A stretch of 64,000 nt of DNA, taken from Acidobacteriota bacterium (GTDB taxonomy: Bacteria; Acidobacteriota; Blastocatellia; Pyrinomonadales; Pyrinomonadaceae). The notes under the pieces are model-generated. The model was given only the letters and a program-made list of their open reading frames with translations, did no database searches and was not told the origin of the DNA. The DNA is taken from NCBI GenBank assembly GCA_003223935.1, contig QHXQ01000051.1, forward strand, positions 1 to 64,000, written 5' to 3'. Each line of letters starts with the position of its first letter. Positions within the stretch are counted from its first letter, which is position 1. The position numbers and the translations under genes are program-made. This document shows positions 62,509-64,000 of the stretch, piece by piece.

Positions 62509-64000
62509 CTTACAAACTAATGATCGTTGACGACGAGCAAGCCAACTTGCGTCTGCTCGAACGTCTGTTTCGCCGCGACTATCAAGTCGTCACTGCCGAC
62601 TCAGGCGAAGAGGCTTTGCGTCTGCTCGCACAGCACGACGTGGCGCTCCTCATCACAGACCAACGCATGCCCGGCATGACCGGCATCGAGTTGATCAAGC
62701 ACACGGTCAGCTTGCGCCCACAGATGGTGCGCATCATCCTCACCGGCTACACGGACGTGAGCGCGCTCGTCGAAGCGATCAACTGCGGGCAGGTCTATAA
62801 GTACGTCACCAAGCCTTGGAACAACGACGAACTACGCTTGACCGTCACGCGCGCGCTCGAATACTACGAGACGAACAAAGCGCGCCACGAGTTGCTCCAT
62901 CAGAACCAGAGACTGTCCGCCCGGCTCAAAGAGATGACGCGCGGCTTTGTCCGCACCATCGCCGACGCGCTCGAAGCCAAAGATGAGTACATGCACGGGC
63001 ACGCGCGGCGCGTGAGCGGTTACGCCGTCGCGCTCGGGCGGCGGCTCGCGCTCGACGGCGCTCAGCTCGAACAACTCGAACTCGCCGCCTTTCTGCACGA
63101 CATCGGCAAGATCGGCACGCCCGACAGTCTGCTCCTCAAGCCTGCGCCACTCACAGACGAAGAGCGCGCCGTCATGCAGCTTCATCCTGAACGTGGCGCG
63201 CGCATGCTGGCGGGCATCCCCGAAATGCAGGACGTGATCGCCGCCGTCCGTCATCATCACGAGAACTACGACGGCACAGGTTATCCAGAAGGCTTGAGCG
63301 GCGCGCAGATTCCGCTCAGCGCACGCATCATCCACGTCGCAGATGCTTACGACGCGATGACCAGCCCGCGCCCGTTCCGCCAAGCGATGACGCATGAACA
63401 GGCGCTCGCACGCTTGGAAGAGCACGCGGGCACGCAGTTCGATCCGCAGGTCGTCTGCATGCTCGCAGAGTTTGAGACCATCGCACAGATTCGCCGCACC
63501 ATCGCCGCCGGTTCATGCGACGCGCTGCTCCTCCGGCCCGTCACGCACACGATTGACGTGTACGATTGCACGCCCGAAGAATTGCTCCGCCGGATCGAAA
63601 CTGAACCCGCGCTCACCGTCGCGGTCTTGCGCGAAGCGAACGCACGCGCAGGCGCGCAACCGTCGGCGCGGCTCGACGAAGCGTGCGCGCTGTTGGGTGC
63701 GGATCGTGTGCGCGAGTTGATTGCGCGCCGTTGGTTGATGGGTGTGGGCGAGTGTCGTGCGAGCGACGAAGCGGCGCGCGCGCCTGCCGTGCGCTGCGCC
63801 GTAGCTGCGCGCTTGCTCGCCGAACGCACGCGGCTCATCGCGCCGGCGGACGCTTACACTCTGGGCTTGCTGCACGACGTGGGCGAAGTGCTGCTGCGCG
63901 CGCTCTTCCCCGCAGAGATGGCGACGATTGGTGCGCTGACGGATGATGAGCGCGTCGAGCAGGAGGTCGCGCTGTTCGGCGTGGATCATGCGCAGGTCGG
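62505..64000 (+). CDS. REC-HD-GYP-HDOD response regulator (3' end outside window)
   Basis: Own translation from ATG 62505 (ATGA overlap): [22 protein letters not shown]..; FLHDIGKIGTPD, HHHENYDGTGYPEGL; then HDOD-like AVLREANARAG..YTLGLLHDVGEVLLRALFP; open to window end, absent from ORF track. Confidence 0.88.
   Translation, partial: MTYKLMIVDDEQANLRLLERLFRRDYQVVTADSGEEALRLLAQHDVALLITDQRMPGMTGIELIKHTVSLRPQMVRIILTGYTDVSALVEAINCGQVYKYVTKPWNNDELRLTVTRALEYYETNKARHELLHQNQRLSARLKEMTRGFVRTIADALEAKDEYMHGHARRVSGYAVALGRRLALDGAQLEQLELAAFLHDIGKIGTPDSLLLKPAPLTDEERAVMQLHPERGARMLAGIPEMQDVIAAVRHHHENYDGTGYPEGLSGAQIPLSARIIHVADAYDAMTSPRPFRQAMTHEQALARLEEHAGTQFDPQVVCMLAEFETIAQIRRTIAAGSCDALLLRPVTHTIDVYDCTPEELLRRIETEPALTVAVLREANARAGAQPSARLDEACALLGADRVRELIARRWLMGVGECRASDEAARAPAVRCAVAARLLAERTRLIAPADAYTLGLLHDVGEVLLRALFPAEMATIGALTDDERVEQEVALFGVDHAQV

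Overview
A 64 kb GC-rich chromosomal window. Gene content and order look like Acidobacteriota (Blastocatellia/Pyrinomonadales-like), but that assignment is inference. No rRNA, tRNA, CRISPR array, transposase, integrase or phage gene was recognised. Main blocks: (i) the C-terminus of a TonB-dependent receptor-like protein and a DmpA/P1 peptidase; (ii) a lower-GC accessory segment (~2.0-4.3 kb) with a clear c-di-GMP-I (GEMM-I) riboswitch and two uncharacterised proteins; (iii) an M14 peptidase and an EamA permease; (iv) a full Alternative Complex III operon (actABCDEF) running into an uncharacterised membrane protein, SCO1 and a caa3-type oxidase (coxBACD-like); (v) a DUF4097-like protein, a tiny HHRR-repeat secreted peptide, an unlisted 44-aa membrane micro-ORF and an NtrB/NtrC-like pair; (vi) AarF/UbiB, an rbp-rpsU pair, pyrophosphatase, LysR-ppc, tandem MacB/FtsX-type permeases, a CHAT/TPR protein, TPR proteins, an H1-like protein, galT-galK and an amidohydrolase; (vii) a dense signalling region from 51.8 kb to the end (a HATPase-less PAS kinase, a hybrid kinase, REC-PAS-degenerate GGDEF-EAL, NtrC-type regulator, caspase-FGE fusion, REC-kinase, REC-HD-GYP-HDOD). 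The most unusual signal is a set of period-7 (heptamer) repeats arranged as inverted arms at gene borders. At two places in the ACIII/caa3 operon one arm of such a repeat is translated as the hydrophobic core of an export signal peptide (ActE and SCO1). Several other genes take their stop codon from a repeat arm. All calls are by eye; no database search was run.
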